A stretch of DNA of 64,000 nt, from contig CALKXV010000029.1 in NCBI GenBank assembly GCA_938005545.1, positions 1-64,000 of the forward strand, read 5' to 3'. The position numbers and the translations under genes were made by a program. This DNA comes from an uncultured Paracoccaceae bacterium (lineage in GTDB: Bacteria > Pseudomonadota > Alphaproteobacteria > Rhodobacterales > Rhodobacteraceae). Under the pieces are notes generated by a model. That model was given only the letters and a program-made list of their open reading frames with translations. It did not search any database and had not been told where the DNA came from. Below are positions 47,000 to 56,310 of the stretch, piece after piece (the first letter of the stretch is position 1; every line of letters starts with the position of its first letter).

Positions 47000-47008
47000 T
47001 TATCCACA
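47000..47008 (+). promoter_or_regulatory. Perfect DnaA box
   Basis: TTATCCACA, the consensus DnaA box, lies in the divergent waaA/kdkA intergenic region. A single isolated box is not an origin. It may be fortuitous or allow DnaA to influence transcription. Confidence 0.4.
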
Positions 47009-47062
47009 AACTTACTATCCCTCCAATCTGCCTTATGGCTGTCAGAAACCGGAGCGAACAGC

Positions 47063-47809
47063 ATGGAGACGAGCGCCGAAGTCCGTCACAACGGCACGGT
47101 GATCCGGTTCGACACCAGCATCATACCCACAATGGAACCAAGACTTTTCGAACCCGATTGGTTGCGCGCGAACGGACATTTCCAAGGAAGCGCAAAGGGG
47201 CGAGGCCAAGCCCATTTCCTGCGATTTGCCGGTCGCGACATGGTTCTGCGGAAATTCATGCGCGGCGGGTTCGTCGGGAAATTCAACCGTGATCTTTTCC
47301 TTCGCATCGGCAAAAACCAAAGCCGGGCTATGCAGGAATTCGATCTATTGGACTGGATGTACACGAACGGCCTGCCTGTCCCGCGACCTGTGGCGGCACG
47401 ATATGCCATTTCTGGTCTTTTCTATCGTGCCGACATTGTCACCGAACGCATTCCCGATGCTCACACACTTGCGGACGCCTTGCGCGACGCCGCCCTGCCC
47501 GTCCCGCTCTGGATCGCCATTGGGGCGACCATAAGACAACTGCATGACCACAACGTCTTCCATTCCGACCTAAACTGCCGAAACATCCTTATTGACGCCC
47601 AAGAAAAGGTTTGGCTCATCGACTTCGACAAATGCGAACGGCGCAAAACCGGTGACTGGACGACGCAGAATCTGGACCGTTTACAAAGGTCTTTGCGAAA
47701 AGAGAACGTCAATTTCCCAAAGTTCCATTGGACGGATCAGGATTGGGCCAGTTTGATGTCTGGATACGCCGGCAAAGCCGGTGTTAATTCCGATGGAACC
47801 AAAAGCTGA
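47063..47809 (+). CDS. kdkA: 3-deoxy-D-manno-octulosonic acid kinase (KdkA)
   Basis: A 248-residue kinase of the lipopolysaccharide kinase (Kdo/WaaP) family. The kinase-like fold has DMVLRKFMRGGFVGKFNRDL near residue 60 as the ATP-binding lobe, the catalytic loop HNVFHSDLNCRNILID (Asp in HSDLNCRN) and VWLIDFDKCERR as the DFG equivalent with the metal Asp. It phosphorylates the O-4 of Kdo in the inner core. GGAGCG precedes the ATG at 47063. It is followed, with overlap of the reading frames, by the GT4 gene, forming a two-gene core-oligosaccharide operon. Confidence 0.9.
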   Translation: METSAEVRHNGTVIRFDTSIIPTMEPRLFEPDWLRANGHFQGSAKGRGQAHFLRFAGRDMVLRKFMRGGFVGKFNRDLFLRIGKNQSRAMQEFDLLDWMYTNGLPVPRPVAARYAISGLFYRADIVTERIPDAHTLADALRDAALPVPLWIAIGATIRQLHDHNVFHSDLNCRNILIDAQEKVWLIDFDKCERRKTGDWTTQNLDRLQRSLRKENVNFPKFHWTDQDWASLMSGYAGKAGVNSDGTKS

Positions 47810-47864
47810 GCTTCTTTATGACAACGCTCAATGCCGACAGAACCGTCACGATCAGGAACCAAAG

Positions 47865-48923
47865 ATGCAAGTTGACCCACGCCTGATCGACGTCATCGCG
47901 CCAAATTTGAAGCGTCGGTACTCAGGCGTCACATCGACCGTTATTCGGCTGGTACCGATCCAGGCAAATGACATCCCGATTGCCACCACGGGTCCGGTTT
48001 TACCAGACGATGTTCCACAGTTTCCTTTGTCGAAGCTGCCTTTTCTATCGCGGTCGGGGCCATCCGGGTTTCGCATTTGGCACTCTCGCCGCAACATCGA
48101 AATGCTGGTGGGGCTGATCCTCAAGGTGGTCTTTCGAAAGCGGTTCAAGTTTGTGTTCACGTCGGCTGCACAACGTCGACGCAGTGGATATTCCCGTTGG
48201 CTGATCCGTCAGATGGATGCGGTTATCGCCGCCTCGGGCAAAGCTGCCTCCTATCTCGAAGGCACGTCGACCATCATTTTACACGGGATCGACACAGATG
48301 AGTTTTCGCCCCCAAAGGATCGCAACGCCCTTCGAACGCAACTTGGGTTAGATGAAAACGCTTTGATCGTTGGATGTTTTGGTCGCATCAGAAAGCAGAA
48401 AGGCACCGATATTTTTGTCGATGCCATGATCGAACTTTTGCCAAAGCACCCGAATGCCCAAGGGATCATCATGGGTGGCGTCACCAGCGATCAACAAACC
48501 TTTGTCGATGACCTCAAAAAAAAGATCGCGGCTGCGGACCTTTCTGATCGCCTCCGCATTCTGCCCGAAGACAAGGGGTTCACCATTGCACCCTGGTTTC
48601 AAGCATCAGACATCTACGTGGCACCACAACGCTGGGAAGGTTTCGGCCTGACGCCGCTCGAAGCTATGTCATGCGGCGTGCCTGTGGTTGCAACCCGCGT
48701 CGGAGCCTTTGAAGATCTGGTGGTTGACGGAGAAATTGGTTTCCTCGTCCCGCCCGAAGATGTCGCAAAGCTGACCGAGGCCACAGACAAAATGATGAGC
48801 GATGCCTCCCTTCGCGACGCAATGGCCACAGCATCGCGGGCCAAAGCCATCGATCAACACAAAATCGCCCACGAGGCCGAAGCCATCACTGCCATTTACC
48901 GACGCCTTCTCACTGGTAGTTAG
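47865..48923 (+). CDS. LPS core GT4 glycosyltransferase (LpcC-like)
   Basis: The ATG at 47865 gives a 352-residue enzyme beginning MQVDPRLIDVIAPNLKRRYS, typical of LpcC-like mannosyltransferases of Rhizobium and relatives; the earlier in-frame start at 47781 overlaps kdkA and is rejected. The GT-B C-terminal domain shows LIVGCFGRIRKQKGTDIFVD and the nucleotide-sugar-binding EGFGLTPLEAMSCGVPVVAT. Its neighbours make and phosphorylate Kdo, so transfer of a sugar, perhaps mannose, to Kdo is the likely reaction. Identification to LpcC is by analogy only; donor and acceptor are not proven. Confidence 0.8.
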   Translation: MQVDPRLIDVIAPNLKRRYSGVTSTVIRLVPIQANDIPIATTGPVLPDDVPQFPLSKLPFLSRSGPSGFRIWHSRRNIEMLVGLILKVVFRKRFKFVFTSAAQRRRSGYSRWLIRQMDAVIAASGKAASYLEGTSTIILHGIDTDEFSPPKDRNALRTQLGLDENALIVGCFGRIRKQKGTDIFVDAMIELLPKHPNAQGIIMGGVTSDQQTFVDDLKKKIAAADLSDRLRILPEDKGFTIAPWFQASDIYVAPQRWEGFGLTPLEAMSCGVPVVATRVGAFEDLVVDGEIGFLVPPEDVAKLTEATDKMMSDASLRDAMATASRAKAIDQHKIAHEAEAITAIYRRLLTGS

Positions 48924-49226
48924 TTAATCCACTCCCTTAGGCTCGCAGTGTTAGATCCTAACCTTCGTCGAAATCCTTTGTGGTGCTCAACCTTTCTTCT
49001 TTGGTCGATGTTTTCAGATTTTTCCCGTTAAGGAATGCGAAACATTACCTGAACCGACTGTTCTCGCGCCGGGAATCATGGACTTTCCTGCTCAAAATCG
49101 TGTGTATCGCCATGACTTCCACCCAAAAATCAAAGATGTGTCGAATTGTGTAATAAGTGTGTAACGGTATTCGGGCTCAACGCTTCAGACAAATACTTGG
49201 ATAACATAATGTTTTTTCTAATTTTC
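48924..49226. other. Intergenic region between GT4 gene and tRNA
   Basis: I see no gene or strong structure in these 303 bases. The part just upstream of the tRNA 3' end is AT-rich. No palindrome matches the LacI-type sites at 27181. Confidence 0.4.
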
Positions 49227-49302
49227 TGGCGGCCCCGATAGGAGTCGAACCTATGACCTACCGCTTAGGAGGCGGTTGCTCTATCCGCTGAGCTACGGGG
49301 CC
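49227..49302 (-). tRNA. tRNA-Arg (anticodon CCU)
   Basis: The minus strand begins GGCCCCGTAGCTCAGCGGAT and folds as a complete cloverleaf. The anticodon stem is ACCGC/GCGGT with loop CTCCTAA, giving anticodon CCT (reads AGG). The T arm is TAGGTTCGACTCCTA, and the acceptor GGCCCCG pairs with CGGGGCC, followed by a G discriminator and an encoded CCA. Length is 76 bases with CCA. Confidence 0.97.
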
Positions 49303-49399
49303 GTGCATCTCTTGTCTCGTGTTCTGAAGTTGGGATCAAGCCGCTTGCGTAGAACCCTGTGAGCAGTAACTTGGTCGAAACGACGCACGGGTACTTTGA

Positions 49400-50458
49400 A
49401 TGAGCAATGATAAGATCATTCCCATGAAAAAAGACACAAAGCGAACGTCACGACCACTAACGTTGAAGGACGTCTCGGAAGCTTCGGGCGTGTCTGAAAT
49501 GACGGTGAGCCGTGTGTTGCGCAACCGCGGTGACGTGTCGGACGCCACCCGTGAAAAAGTCCTGAAAACAGCAAAAACCCTTGGGTATGTGCCGAACAAG
49601 ATCGCCGGCGCGCTGGCCTCCAATCGCGTCAACCTTGTCGCAGTCATAATCCCAAGCCTGTCGAACATGGTATTCCCCGAGGTTTTGACAGGTATCTCTG
49701 ACGCCTTGAATTCATCGCCCCTGCAATCAGTGGTCGGCGTCACGAACTACAAACCCGAAAAGGAAGAAGAAGTTCTGTTCGAAATGCTGTCTTGGCGCCC
49801 GTCGGGCATCATCCTTGCCGGGCTGGAACACACGGATGCCGCCCACGCGATGTTGACCGAATCCGGTATTCCAGTGGTTGAGATTATGGACACCGATGGT
49901 GACCCGGTCGATTCCGTGGTTGGCATCAGCCACCGACGTGCCGGTCGTGAGATGGCGCGTCAGATTCTGCGCTATGGTTATGAAAGTATTGGGTTTCTAG
50001 GCACCAAAATGCCGATGGATCACCGAGCGCGCAAACGTTTCGAAGGGTTCACAGAAGCGCTTGCAAAGAATGGCGTCGAAGTCACCGATCAGGAATTTTA
50101 CGACGGCGGTTCGTCCTTGTTGAAGGGCCGCGAAATGACTGCCCGGCTTCTTGAGCGCAGCCCCGGTCTCGACTTTTTATACTTCTCGAATGACATGATC
50201 GGCGCAGGCGGGCTTTTGTACCTTCTGGATCAGGGTATCGACGTTCCCGCACAGATCGGCCTTGCAGCCTTCAACGGCACTGACCTTTTGGATGGGCTTC
50301 CGGTACAACTGGCGACAATGGAAGCAGGGCGGTATGAAATTGGCCAGAAAGCCGCCGAAATCATTTTGTCGCACAGCGAGGATGAGAAATCATTTACCTC
50401 TCAGCGGATCGAACTGACACCACAAATCCAGCTTGGTGAGACACTGAAGAGAACCTAA
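49400..50458 (+). CDS. LacI/GntR-type transcriptional regulator
   Basis: A 352-residue LacI-family regulator with intact domains: HTH LTLKDVSEASGVSEMTVSRV, hinge NKIAGALASNR, and a ligand-binding core from LVAVIIPSLSNMVFPEVLTG through to LAAFNGTDLLDGLPVQLATME. It is closely similar, segment by segment, to the frameshifted regulator at 27264, so the two are paralogues. Its target operon is not adjacent: the upstream side has the tRNA and the downstream side the M10 protease. The ligand is probably a sugar acid, by family only. A second ATG at codon 9 is possible. Confidence 0.92.
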   Translation: MSNDKIIPMKKDTKRTSRPLTLKDVSEASGVSEMTVSRVLRNRGDVSDATREKVLKTAKTLGYVPNKIAGALASNRVNLVAVIIPSLSNMVFPEVLTGISDALNSSPLQSVVGVTNYKPEKEEEVLFEMLSWRPSGIILAGLEHTDAAHAMLTESGIPVVEIMDTDGDPVDSVVGISHRRAGREMARQILRYGYESIGFLGTKMPMDHRARKRFEGFTEALAKNGVEVTDQEFYDGGSSLLKGREMTARLLERSPGLDFLYFSNDMIGAGGLLYLLDQGIDVPAQIGLAAFNGTDLLDGLPVQLATMEAGRYEIGQKAAEIILSHSEDEKSFTSQRIELTPQIQLGETLKRT

Positions 50459-50640
50459 AAACTTCTTCAGATTGTCGTAGAATTTACCGGAGTATTTTGG
50501 TGCCGGGTAACGTCATGGAAATCACGATTCCCTAATATCGACCTTGCTTTGGGTGGGGTGCTCGGAGCGGCCGTTACGTGATCCGTATTGTTTGCGGCAC
50601 AGTTTGCGAGTGGCTCCATGTTATTTGGTGGAGTGTGAGT

Positions 50641-52314
50641 GTGTGTAGTTTGTGCCAAGAATTTCAGCCTTTTGTCGAAGGCTGTGTCTATTCGGGTCTT
50701 GAAGGTGTTCCCGCCGCGGATGGCGCGGCAGAAACCGATGGAGTTGATTCGAACTTGCCAACATTCACCTATGATCAAATCGCCGACCAACTGACCAACG
50801 GTTTCTGGGGCGGCAGCGCGCGTTCGTTTGACGCGTCAACCGGCGACACGCTTTACGTCGACATCACTGACCTGGCCGCAAATGGCCAAGCAATGGCGCG
50901 CGAAGCCTTGAACGCCTGGACGCTGGTGTCCGGCTTGAACTTTGTCGAAGTGGATTCTTCGTCCGCACCAAACAACACCGGCAACGAAGGCGCGGATGCC
51001 GCATCCGATAGCTCGACGGCCTATTCAATGTCAGTTGGCGACGACTTTCTGGGCGATCTCTCGGTTGGAAGCGACCGTGACGCGATAGCCATTAACCTGA
51101 CAGCAGGTCAAACTGTCCACATCGCGCTTTCAGGCGAAGGCGCACAAGGCACCGAAGACCCTTACCTTTGGCTGTTAAACGGTTCGGGATCGGTGCTTGC
51201 TGAAAACGATGACGGTAATGGCCGCAATAGCGCCCTATCGTACCAAGCCACCTACACGGGCACCCACTATATTCGCGCCGGTTCTTTTGCTGACAGTTAT
51301 GCGGGCGATTACCGTATTTCGGTTCGCGAGACTGCCTTGACAGCAGACATCGTATTTGGCGACGACCAATCAGGTGCCTATTCGACGTCATCGCTCGTTG
51401 GCGGCACGATTCAATCGTCTTTCGTGAACGTGAATGAAAACTGGGCAGGCGGATCAAACCGGATCGACGGGTATTTCTTCCAAACATACCTTCATGAGAT
51501 CGGCCACGCCCTGGGTCTGGGGCACGCCGGAAACTACAACGGAAGCGCGACATTCGGCACCGACAACCATTACGACAACGACAGCTGGCAGGCGTCGATC
51601 ATGTCATATTTCCACCAGACCGAGAATACTGAAATCGACACGAGTTTTGCTTATGCCGTCGGCCCACAGGTTGCTGACATTCTGGCGATCCAAAACCTTT
51701 ATGGCACGCCAACGACAACCAACACCGGCGATACCACCTATGGCAACGGCTCGAACACAGGAACATACTTGGACAGCGTTCTATCATTATCGAACCCGGT
51801 GTCGTTCACTGTGTTTGACTCAAGCGGCCATGACACATTCGATGCTTCAAGCTATTCGGCGCATCAAGTGCTGGATCTGCGGGAAGAACAGTTCTCCAAC
51901 CTTGCGGGCTATGACGGGAACATCGGCATTGCGCGCGGCACGGTCATCGAAGACGGCATCACTGGCACTGGCAATGACACAATCATCGGAAATGATGCCG
52001 ACAACGGCCTAAGCGCGGGCTTCGGTACTGACGAAATCGACGGCGGCGGTGGCAATGACGCAATCCGGGGCGGGCAAGGCGACGATGATCTGAACGGCGA
52101 AGATGGCTTTGATCTGATCGAAGGTGGCACCGGCAACAATTTTATCGAAGGTGGCGCCGGCGGTGATCTTTTGATCGGCGATGATGTGACACTGGATCTA
52201 CTGACGATGCTTTACCCGACTTGGACGCCAAGTGCTGGCGCTCAGACTTTGTTGGATGATGGCGATTATTCCACCCTTTGGGACGACATTCTGGACGACC
52301 AAGGCATCGCTTAG
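50641..52314 (+). CDS. Secreted M10 (serralysin-like) metalloprotease with PPC insertion and RTX repeats
   Basis: The start is placed at GTG 50641, seven bases after GGTGGAG, because it gives a MCSLCQEFQPF-like opening similar to Rhodobacteraceae M10 enzymes; the upstream GTG at 50578 is unlikely. The product has 557 residues. The zinc site is HEIGHALGLGHAGNY (His285, 289, 295), with the Met-turn SIMSYF near 321. A pre-peptidase C-terminal (PPC) domain occupies about residues 134-230, inside the catalytic domain. Five or six RTX nonapeptides (GTGNDTIIG, GGGNDAIRG, GQGDDDLNG and variants) follow from about 441. Secretion should be by a type I system, which is not in the window; no signal peptide is present. 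Confidence 0.9.
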   Translation: MCSLCQEFQPFVEGCVYSGLEGVPAADGAAETDGVDSNLPTFTYDQIADQLTNGFWGGSARSFDASTGDTLYVDITDLAANGQAMAREALNAWTLVSGLNFVEVDSSSAPNNTGNEGADAASDSSTAYSMSVGDDFLGDLSVGSDRDAIAINLTAGQTVHIALSGEGAQGTEDPYLWLLNGSGSVLAENDDGNGRNSALSYQATYTGTHYIRAGSFADSYAGDYRISVRETALTADIVFGDDQSGAYSTSSLVGGTIQSSFVNVNENWAGGSNRIDGYFFQTYLHEIGHALGLGHAGNYNGSATFGTDNHYDNDSWQASIMSYFHQTENTEIDTSFAYAVGPQVADILAIQNLYGTPTTTNTGDTTYGNGSNTGTYLDSVLSLSNPVSFTVFDSSGHDTFDASSYSAHQVLDLREEQFSNLAGYDGNIGIARGTVIEDGITGTGNDTIIGNDADNGLSAGFGTDEIDGGGGNDAIRGGQGDDDLNGEDGFDLIEGGTGNNFIEGGAGGDLLIGDDVTLDLLTMLYPTWTPSAGAQTLLDDGDYSTLWDDILDDQGIA

Positions 52315-52640
52315 GCAATTCGGCGCGTTCGGTTCTGAACATTCGGGTCAATTCAGGGGCTCAGTTGTCCCGCCCAGTCAGTCCAATGATTGATGCCGGT
52401 CTTTGGCTGTTTGCCTTACGACTGCGTGTCGCATTGCGTTGCAAGCCCATAGGCACCTAAACTGCGGTGTTCTAGACGCGGGCGTTGGGTATCGCCTCGT
52501 CTTTAATGCCATGGTTTGAAATAATGCGCCCACCGCCAATCTGGACTTAACACAGGCCCTCAATTGGCGATACGTATGAACGGTGGCCTAAGCATAGGTA
52601 ACATCCGCTACATTTGGGCTTGGGACGGGACTGAAAAAGA
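52315..52640. other. Intergenic region before soeA
   Basis: These 326 bases hold no convincing gene. The soeA promoter must lie here, but no regulator site is recognised. The ribosome site before ATG 52641 is weak. Confidence 0.4.
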
Positions 52641-55460
52641 ATGAACGCACCTAAAATCGATACGTCTCCCAAAGTTTCGGACGAGGTGCGAAAGACGACT
52701 TGCTACATGTGCGCCTGCCGCTGCGGGATCAACGTTCACATGAAATACGGCCCCGACGGCAAAAAGCAGGTCGCCTATATCGAAGGCAACCGCGACCATC
52801 CCGTGAACAAAGGCGTGCTTTGCGCCAAAGGGTCGTCTGGGATCATGCAGCACCTGTCACCAGCCCGCCTGAAAGCACCCATGAAGCGCGTCGGTCCGCG
52901 CGGATCGGGAGAATTCGAAGAGATTTCGTGGAATGAGGCGCTGGAAACCGCCGTTTCAATTCTGAAACCGATCCGCGAAACCGATCAGTCGAAACTGGCC
53001 TTCTTTACGGGGCGCGATCAGTCCCAATCCTTCACATCAATGTTCGCTCAATCCTTCGGCACACCCAACTATGCAGCCCATGGCGGGTTTTGCTCAGTCA
53101 ATATGGCCGCCGCTGGCATCTACACCATGGGCGGCGCATTCTGGGAATTCGGCCAACCGGATTGGGACCACACGAAGCTATTCATGATTTTCGGTGTCGC
53201 CGAAGATCACGATTCCAACCCCATCAAAATGGGTCTGGGCAAACTGAAAGAACGCGGCGCAAAGGTCATTGGCGTTAACCCAATCCGAACCGGTTACAAT
53301 GCCATTGCAGACGAATGGGTCGGCATCACACCCGGCACCGACGGATTGTTTATCCTAAGCCTTGTTCATTGTCTGATGAAGGCGGGCCGGATCGATCTGG
53401 ACTATCTGGCACGCTTCACCGACGCGCCTTGTTTGGTGAACGAAGACCCGGAAAGCGACGAACACGGCCTGATCCTGACCAACGAAGCGGGCAAAAAGCT
53501 GGTCATCGACCGCCGCACCGGCAAACCTGAAGCCTATGACACCAAAGGTGTGCAACCTGATCTGTCGGGCAGTTATCGCCACGCCGGGATCACACATCGC
53601 CCAGTTCTGCACCACATGGCGGAGAAATACCTCGCCGACGAACATGCGCCCGAAACGGTGGCCGAACGTGTCGGCATCAGCGCCGAACGCATCCGCGCCA
53701 TCGCCGCCGATTTGGCCCGCGTGGCATTTGACGAAGCGTTCGAGCTTGACCGCGAATGGACAGACTTCCGGGGTGACACCCACAAAACTATGATCGGTCG
53801 CCCGGTCGCGTTCCACGCAATGCGCGGAATTTCGGCCCATTCGAACGGTTTCCAAACCTGCCGCGCCTTGCACTTGTTGCAGATCATCCTTGGAACTGTC
53901 GAAGTTCCGGGCGGTTTCCGGTTCAAACCACCCTACCCAAAAGCTGCGACGATCCACCCCAAACCACATGCAGGTGTCACGCCCGGCAAACCGCTTGACG
54001 GCCCCCACCTTGGCTTCCTGCACGGCCCCGACGATTTGTTGATCGACGAAGATGGCAATCCAAAACGCATCGACAAAGCGTTCAGCTGGGAAAACCCGAT
54101 GAGCGCGCACGGCCTCATGCATATGGTGATTTCCAACGCGCATGCAGGCGATCCTTACAAGATCGACACGTTGATGCTCTACATGGCGAATATGTCGTGG
54201 AACTCGTCGATGAATACCTCCGGCGTCATGAAGATGCTGACGGATACCGACGAAAATGGCGATTATGTCATCCCCAACATCATCTATTCCGATGCCTATT
54301 CCTCGGAAATGGTTGCCTATGCCGACCTGATCCTGCCCGACACAACCTATTTGGAACGCCACGATTGTATTTCGCTGCTCGATCGGCCCATCTGCGAAGC
54401 CTCAGCCGCAGCCGACGCAATCCGCTGGCCGGTCGTCGAACCCGACCGTGACGTGCGCGGCTTCCAATCCGTGCTGTGCGATCTTGGCGGACGGCTTGGC
54501 TTGCCCGGCTTCACCAACGAGGACGGCAGCCAGAAATACGCCGATTATGCCGACTACATCCAAAACCACGAACGCAAGCCCGGTATCGGGCCTCTCGCTG
54601 GATTCCGTGGTAAAGGTGACGAACATGGTCGCGGCGCACCAAACCCCGATCAGATCGAACGCTATAAGGAAAACGGCAGCTTCTGGATCAGCCATATCCC
54701 CGAGGATGCCGAATACTACAAACCCTGGAACAACGCCTATCAGGATTGGGCGGTCGACCTGGGCCTGTTTGATGCACCCTCACCTTATCTTTTCACGCTC
54801 TGGTGCGAACCCTTGCGCCGCTTCCAACTGGCTGCCGAAGGCAAGCATCGCTTGTCGCCACCGGAACACCTGAAAGCACGTTACGCCGAAACGATGGACC
54901 CGCTTCCCCTCTGGTATCCGGCAACCGAGGTAAGCGACCAGTTCACCGTCCACGCCATGACACAACGCCCGATGGCCATGTACCACAGCTGGGGTTCGCA
55001 GAACGCTTGGCTGCGGCAAATCCACGGCCGCAACCCGCTTTATGTGCCGACCAAAATCTGGGCAGCAAACGGGTTCGCAGAAGGCGATTGGGCCCGCGTG
55101 TCTTCGCCCCATGGCGAAATCACGGTACCAGTGGCGCACATGGCAGCCCTCAACGAAAACACTGTCTGGACGTGGAACGCCATCGGCAAACGCAAAGGCG
55201 CTTGGGCTCTGGAAGAAGACGCACCAGAAGCAACCAAAGGCTTCCTGTTGAACCACATCATGCACGAACTGATGCCGCCAAAAGGCGACGGTCTTCGCTG
55301 GGCGAATTCGGACCCGATCACCGGCCAAGCTGCATGGTTCGACCTGATGGTCAAAATCGAAAAATACACCGCCCTCAACGAATGCTCGCCTGCGCATCCA
55401 GCCCAGAAAAGCCCGGTTGGTAAAGGTCCTTCGACCGTCAAACAAAAGATCGGCACATGA
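52641..55460 (+). CDS. soeA: Sulfite dehydrogenase SoeA, molybdopterin catalytic subunit
   Basis: A 939-residue DMSO-reductase-family enzyme. The N-terminal [4Fe-4S] ligands are CYMCACRC (Cys21, 24, 28) and GVLCAKG (Cys61), and a Cys near residue 151 (HGGFCSVNM) is the probable molybdenum ligand. There is no twin-arginine signal, which, with the partner genes and length, fits the cytoplasmic SoeABC complex of Allochromatium and roseobacters. It oxidises sulfite, for example from taurine, isethionate or thiosulfate metabolism, and passes electrons to SoeB and then the quinone pool via SoeC. Related polysulfide or tetrathionate reductases remain possible. It is the first gene of the soeABC operon. 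Confidence 0.85.
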   Translation: MNAPKIDTSPKVSDEVRKTTCYMCACRCGINVHMKYGPDGKKQVAYIEGNRDHPVNKGVLCAKGSSGIMQHLSPARLKAPMKRVGPRGSGEFEEISWNEALETAVSILKPIRETDQSKLAFFTGRDQSQSFTSMFAQSFGTPNYAAHGGFCSVNMAAAGIYTMGGAFWEFGQPDWDHTKLFMIFGVAEDHDSNPIKMGLGKLKERGAKVIGVNPIRTGYNAIADEWVGITPGTDGLFILSLVHCLMKAGRIDLDYLARFTDAPCLVNEDPESDEHGLILTNEAGKKLVIDRRTGKPEAYDTKGVQPDLSGSYRHAGITHRPVLHHMAEKYLADEHAPETVAERVGISAERIRAIAADLARVAFDEAFELDREWTDFRGDTHKTMIGRPVAFHAMRGISAHSNGFQTCRALHLLQIILGTVEVPGGFRFKPPYPKAATIHPKPHAGVTPGKPLDGPHLGFLHGPDDLLIDEDGNPKRIDKAFSWENPMSAHGLMHMVISNAHAGDPYKIDTLMLYMANMSWNSSMNTSGVMKMLTDTDENGDYVIPNIIYSDAYSSEMVAYADLILPDTTYLERHDCISLLDRPICEASAAADAIRWPVVEPDRDVRGFQSVLCDLGGRLGLPGFTNEDGSQKYADYADYIQNHERKPGIGPLAGFRGKGDEHGRGAPNPDQIERYKENGSFWISHIPEDAEYYKPWNNAYQDWAVDLGLFDAPSPYLFTLWCEPLRRFQLAAEGKHRLSPPEHLKARYAETMDPLPLWYPATEVSDQFTVHAMTQRPMAMYHSWGSQNAWLRQIHGRNPLYVPTKIWAANGFAEGDWARVSSPHGEITVPVAHMAALNENTVWTWNAIGKRKGAWALEEDAPEATKGFLLNHIMHELMPPKGDGLRWANSDPITGQAAWFDLMVKIEKYTALNECSPAHPAQKSPVGKGPSTVKQKIGT

Positions 55461-55484
55461 GTCACACCTTTAAGAAGACGCCCG

Positions 55485-55515
55485 CCGCAGGCACCGCGGT
55501 GCCGCAGGCAGCGCA
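55485..55515. other. GC-rich palindrome between soeA and soeB
   Basis: CCGCCGCAGGCACCGCGGTG, continuing CCGCAGGC, contains the self-complementary GGCACCGCGGTGCC core in the 100-base gap between soeA and soeB. It could be an intercistronic mRNA processing or stabilising hairpin. Confidence 0.5.
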
Positions 55516-55560
55516 AATAAATAGTGTCACGCGATACGCGTGTCCGTTTGGAAACCGCCC

Positions 55561-56310
55561 ATGACAACATTGCCCACCCACACCGAAAAGTCCCTCGGGC
55601 TTGTTATCGATCTGGACACCTGCGTTGGATGCCACGCTTGCGTGACGGCCTGCAAAGGTTGGAACACGGAAAACTACGGTGCCCCGTTAGCAGATACAGA
55701 TGCCTATGGCGCGAACCCGGTTGGCAGCTTCCTGAACCGAGTGCACTCCTACGAAGTTCAGCCCGAAACCGGTCCGGCCCAGCTATACCACATGCCGAAA
55801 AGCTGTTTGCACTGCGCCGACGCGCCTTGCGTGACGGTTTGCCCGACTGGCGCCAGCTACAAGCGCGTGGAAGATGGCATCGTTCTGGTCAACGAAAGCG
55901 ACTGTATCGGATGCGGGCTCTGCGCTTGGGCCTGCCCATATGGCGCCCGCGAAATGGACCCATCCGAAGGCGTGATGAAGAAATGCACGCTTTGCGTCGA
56001 CCGCATCTATAATGAAAACCTGCCCGAGGAAGATCGCCAACCGGCCTGCGTGCGCACCTGTCCCGCAGGGGCCCGCCACTTTGGCGACCTAAGCGATCCT
56101 GAAAGCGATGTGTCAAAACTGGTCGCAGATCGCGGCGGAATCGAACTGATGCCCGAACAAGGCACAGCACCAGTGAACCGCTACCTGCCGCCCCGGCCAC
56201 GGGACAAAGCGCCAGAAATGGACGTCCTCGCGCCCTTCCTAGAACCTGTTGCCGAAGAACCAACGGGTTTTCTCGGCTGGCTCGACCGCACTTTGTCAAA
56301 GGTGTCCTGA
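55561..56310 (+). CDS. soeB: SoeB, four-cluster iron-sulfur subunit
   Basis: A 249-residue ferredoxin-type subunit starting at ATG 55561. Sixteen cysteines form four [4Fe-4S] sites: CVGCHACVTACKGWN, CLHCADAPCVTVCPTGA, CIGCGLCAWACPYGA, and CTLCVDR with CVRTCPAGA. It wires SoeA to the membrane quinone-reducing subunit. It has no signal peptide, matching a cytoplasmic enzyme. The stop TGA overlaps the soeC start by one base. Confidence 0.9.
   Translation: MTTLPTHTEKSLGLVIDLDTCVGCHACVTACKGWNTENYGAPLADTDAYGANPVGSFLNRVHSYEVQPETGPAQLYHMPKSCLHCADAPCVTVCPTGASYKRVEDGIVLVNESDCIGCGLCAWACPYGAREMDPSEGVMKKCTLCVDRIYNENLPEEDRQPACVRTCPAGARHFGDLSDPESDVSKLVADRGGIELMPEQGTAPVNRYLPPRPRDKAPEMDVLAPFLEPVAEEPTGFLGWLDRTLSKVS

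Noticed and set aside
47000-47008. A replication origin at the DnaA box
   Set aside because: Only one consensus box is present and there is no AT-rich unwinding region or cluster of boxes.
53355-54362. 335-residue minus-strand open frame inside soeA
   Set aside because: Long because of GC-rich third positions in the opposite strand of a conserved gene; no homology or ribosome site.
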